Below, one piece after another: positions 39,369 through 41,473 of a stretch of DNA of 41,473 bases. This DNA comes from Scytonema sp. RU_4_4 (lineage in GTDB: Bacteria > Cyanobacteriota > Cyanobacteriia > Cyanobacteriales > Nostocaceae), in the NCBI GenBank assembly GCA_012031965.1, contig JAAUSC010000043.1:1-41473 (forward strand). The letters run 5' to 3'. Below the pieces are notes generated by a model. That model did no database searches. It worked only from the letters and a program-made list of their open reading frames with translations, and was not told where the DNA came from. Each line of letters begins with the position of its first letter. Position 1 is the first letter of the stretch. A program made the position numbers and the translations under genes.

Positions 39369-40202
39369 ATGGTAAAAATACTTACTAAGCGACAGACAGC
39401 GCAATGTTTTATCGAAGACTTGGGCAATGGAATGACCCTAGAGATGGTGCTGCTGCGGCGTGGCAGTTTTATCATGGGCGCTCCAGAAACAGAAGAAGGT
39501 CGCAGCGACAGGGAACGCCCCCAACACGAAGTAACAATCCCTACTTTTTTTCTGAGTAAGTATCCGATTACTCAAGCACAGTGGAGGGCAGTAGCAGCAC
39601 TACCCCAAGTCAATAGAGAGCTAAACCCTGATTCATCGTACTTTAAAGGAGACAACCGTCCTGTAGAGTACGTTTCTTGGTACGATGCCGTGGGGTTTTG
39701 CCAGCGCCTCACCTCCCATACAAAAAGACAGTATCGCCTCCCCAGTGAAGCAGAATGGGAATATGCTTGTCGTGCCGGAACAACAACACCATTTCATTTT
39801 GGCGAAACAATTACGTCGGAATTAGCCAATTATAATGGAAACTACACTTATGGTGCTGGTATCAAAGGAACGTATCGAGAACAAACAACAGAAGTAGGAA
39901 GCTTTGGCGTAGCTAACGCCTTTGGGTTATACGATATGCATGGGAACGTTTGGGAGTGGTGTCTGGATGATTGGCACGATAACTATGAAGGAGCACCAAC
40001 AGATGGTAGTCCTTGGTTTGATGATAATGATAATTTTTATAAAAAACAAAGAAGAGGCTTACTGCGGGGCGGTTCCTGGCTCAGCCGTCCTAAGTACTGC
40101 CGTTCCGCGTCCCGCTACTACAACGATAGGGCGGAGCGCGGCATCATCGACGACCTTATTGGTTTTCGTGTAGCCTGTGGGGTTGAGAGGTCTCTTCAGT
40201 AG
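39369..40202 (+). CDS. Stand-alone FGE-fold (C-type-lectin-like) protein; candidate DGR variable protein 2
   Basis: 277 aa, a single FGE-sulfatase domain without the helical region of its neighbour. Motifs: MEMVLLRRG-type start (LEMVLLRRGSFIMGAPETEE), FFLSKYPITQAQWR, VSWYDAVGFC, LPSEAEWEYACRAG, LYDMHGNVWEWC, LLRGGSWLSR, IGFRVAC. The first catalytic Cys of formylglycine-generating enzymes is Ser (WLSRPKYC), so oxidation of sulfatases is unlikely. It is closely related to the preceding gene at DNA level, except for the C-terminal segment, where change is concentrated at non-silent positions. It probably arose by duplication and may supply a second, separately diversified ligand-binding surface. 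Confidence 0.87.
   Translation: MVKILTKRQTAQCFIEDLGNGMTLEMVLLRRGSFIMGAPETEEGRSDRERPQHEVTIPTFFLSKYPITQAQWRAVAALPQVNRELNPDSSYFKGDNRPVEYVSWYDAVGFCQRLTSHTKRQYRLPSEAEWEYACRAGTTTPFHFGETITSELANYNGNYTYGAGIKGTYREQTTEVGSFGVANAFGLYDMHGNVWEWCLDDWHDNYEGAPTDGSPWFDDNDNFYKKQRRGLLRGGSWLSRPKYCRSASRYYNDRAERGIIDDLIGFRVACGVERSLQ
40059..40202 (+). other. Candidate DGR variable region VR2
   Basis: Counterpart of VR1, with two extra codons (GCG GAG at about 40130-40135). Starts TTACTGCGGGGCGGTTCC and keeps the same invariant blocks; ends GTTGAGAGG...CAGTAG. See the VR1 entry for the substitution pattern. Confidence 0.7.
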
Positions 40203-40262
40203 CCCTTTATACTTTAGCTTTTTTGTCCTTTATTCTTTTTCTTTTTTCCTTTTTTTCCACCG

Positions 40263-40499
40263 TCAGGCGGCTCGATTTTTTAGCCAAATATGAAGATTTA
40301 TAATGACTTGTTCCAATTCTTCATTCAACGATCCAAACCGGATGCGCAACAAGTTTTCTACCACTTGGCGCTGCCCTTGTTGGACTCCTTCTTGTAGTGT
40401 AGCTTCCCGCCATTCTAAATAAGCTTGTGATAAGTTCATAATTACCTCTTGGTCATCTTCGGTAAGATTTTCCTGTTCTATTACCGTCAATTCGTGTGG
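40263..40499 (-). pseudogene. C-terminal remnant of a DUF4351/Rpn-type nuclease-transposase protein
   Basis: The minus-strand frame (open from 40553) encodes NLSQAYLEWREATLQEGVQQ, then GQRQVVENLLRIRFGSLNEE, the characteristic DUF4351 tail of cyanobacterial Rpn/PD-(D/E)xK proteins. The nuclease domain that should precede it is missing. Its first codons come from the adjacent repeat at 40524-40635. Confidence 0.78.
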
Positions 40500-40523
40500 A
40501 GTGCTACCCCTACCCCTGATAAG

Positions 40524-40635
40524 CTCGTTTCCAGCCTGAGGCTGGAAATGCAAGCAACGAGAGGCTCTGCCTCAACTCAAATACCGGAGGCGGAGCCTCT
40601 TAGTAGTGCATTCCCTGGCTCAGCCAGGGAACGAG
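40524..40635. repeat. 112-bp four-hairpin palindromic element
   Basis: Ends CTCGTTTCC and GGGAACGAG. Inner hairpins: CCAGCCTGAGGCTGG, GAGGCTCTGCCTC, a GGCGGAGCC-centred arm and CCCTGGCTCAGCCAGGG. It adjoins the DUF4351 remnant. A further palindrome (GGAGGGTTTCCCTCC, about 40682-40696) follows. Confidence 0.75.
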
Positions 40636-40984
40636 AAAAGAGTCCAGCCTGTTCCTGTGATGCTGGTGAGTCAGCGCTGCGGGAGGGTTTCCCTCCGCAG
40701 GCGACTGCGAACCCGAAGGGTGACAGTATCCGAAAATCAACTGAGTTGGGTAGCTTGGTAGGTATCAAAACCGAACAGTTGCTCAACTCTATAAACAAAT
40801 TGTAGGCGATCGCCCGTATAGCCCCAAGGAATTTCCCTTCTGGAAACCCCTTCACCCGTGCGATCGCAATCTGCACCTGATCGAAACCGATTTTAATTGT
40901 TGTGACGAGTACACGCATTGATTTGCACATATTTTGCACAGCAAATCAGCGAATCTAGGGTATACATCACTTACCCATAAAGCT

Positions 40985-41473
40985 ATGCTCCACAACGTTC
41001 AATCATCTCTCCGGAAACGGCAGCATTCTCTTATTCGTAGACTCGCAGATACTATTGAGGCAATTTGGCAAATATATTTGGACTTATCACCCTACAACAT
41101 ACCAGAAGATTTGGGCTATATCGAAAACCATCTGGAAGGCGAAAGGCTGGTTATTGAAAATTACTGCTATCAGGCTCCTCAATTTCGCAAGCTCCATCTA
41201 GAACTAGCTCAGGTAGGCAACGGTTTGGATATTCTCCACTGTGTGATGTTTCCCCGCACAGAGTATGCTTTGCCGATGTTTGGTACTGATCTTGTGGGGA
41301 GTCGGGGGCAAATCGGTGCGGCGATCGCCGACTTATCTCCTATAAATCCAGATAGAACACTCCCAGCCACCTATCAAGCCGCCCTCTGTGCTCTTCCAGT
41401 TGTGTCAGTTTTCCCAATTGCGCGACGTTGACCCCTGTCGGGGGAGCATTTTTCGTCTGGAGTTTTGCATGTT
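40985..41473 (+). pseudogene. pcyA: Phycocyanobilin:ferredoxin oxidoreductase PcyA, 5' part, apparent frameshift, cut by window end
   Basis: From ATG 40985 the frame encodes the PcyA N-terminal half: [20 protein letters not shown], then [40 protein letters not shown] and [20 protein letters not shown]. PcyA reduces biliverdin IXalpha to phycocyanobilin for phycobiliproteins. After the codons for LPVV the frame becomes nonsense and stops at 41431. Reading from 41406 in the next frame gives [10 protein letters not shown] and an IF-containing stretch like the PcyA continuation, so one extra base near 41402-41405 explains the break. Even then the PWGEIFSEFC region is altered (PCRGSIFRLEFC). A functional copy would be expected elsewhere if this one is broken. 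Confidence 0.8.

Noticed and set aside
40449-40939. 118-aa plus and 120-aa minus frames
   Set aside because: Largely read through the 40524-40635 element and neighbouring palindromes; remaining residues match nothing I recognise.
32702-41473. Reverse transcriptase or DGR template repeat near the VRs
   Set aside because: No frame with a YxDD-type reverse transcriptase and no adenine-rich copy of the VR blocks was found; the DGR, if any, is outside the window.

Overview
The window comes from a filamentous, phycoerythrin-making cyanobacterium, probably a Nostocales genus related to Tolypothrix or Scytonema. Evidence: a complete cpeB-cpeA pair with the lyase genes cpeY and cpeZ, an nblA gene, a pcyA fragment, many GCGATCGC (HIP1) sites, heptanucleotide tandem repeats and a dense load of palindromic repeats. 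The genus is inferred.

Layout. 1-4527: a two-partner-secretion outer-membrane transporter (5' truncated, apparent frameshift) followed by a secreted TPR-CHAT protease. 4528-7849: repeats, then two genes with effector-associated-like N-termini, a trypsin-like protease and a frameshifted partner. 8311-9742: a RelE-type toxin-antitoxin pair and an xisI/xisH pair, each broken by a different small repeat. 9854-21635: ordinary chromosome (clpB, an iron-uptake porin, gloA, a radical-SAM activase, eno, argC, ribBA). 21690-26216: the phycoerythrin cluster on the minus strand (nblA, cpeB, cpeA, cpeY, cpeZ), with an AbrB-type antitoxin and a PIN-toxin remnant lodged between cpeY and cpeZ. 26600-27459: a DUF1778-GNAT toxin-antitoxin pair. 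27768-32236: a two-component cluster (PAS-GAF-PAS histidine kinase, CheY-like regulator, multidomain regulator). 32702-40202: a conflict-system-like cluster. 40263-41473: a DUF4351 remnant and the start of pcyA.

The most interesting part is 32702-40202. It runs alpha/beta hydrolase, caspase fused to an iSTAND-like domain, MoxR AAA+ ATPase, SAV_2336-type vWA-like protein, a fused FGE-fold (C-type-lectin-like) protein, and a stand-alone FGE-fold protein. It resembles the MoxR-vWA NTP-dependent conflict systems of multicellular bacteria. The last two genes end in matching segments that differ almost only at first and second codon positions, mostly with adenine in one copy, between invariant blocks. 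That is the signature of diversity-generating retroelement (DGR) variable regions. No reverse transcriptase or template repeat is visible, so a DGR elsewhere in the genome would have to act in trans. The model is a hypervariable sensor feeding a MoxR/vWA switch and suicide effectors (caspase, hydrolase).

Small non-autonomous elements with clear target duplications sit just upstream of, or between, several of these conflict genes. Several genes carry single-base frameshifts. Most can be repaired by adding one base, often in a homopolymer, so sequencing error has to be separated from real decay.
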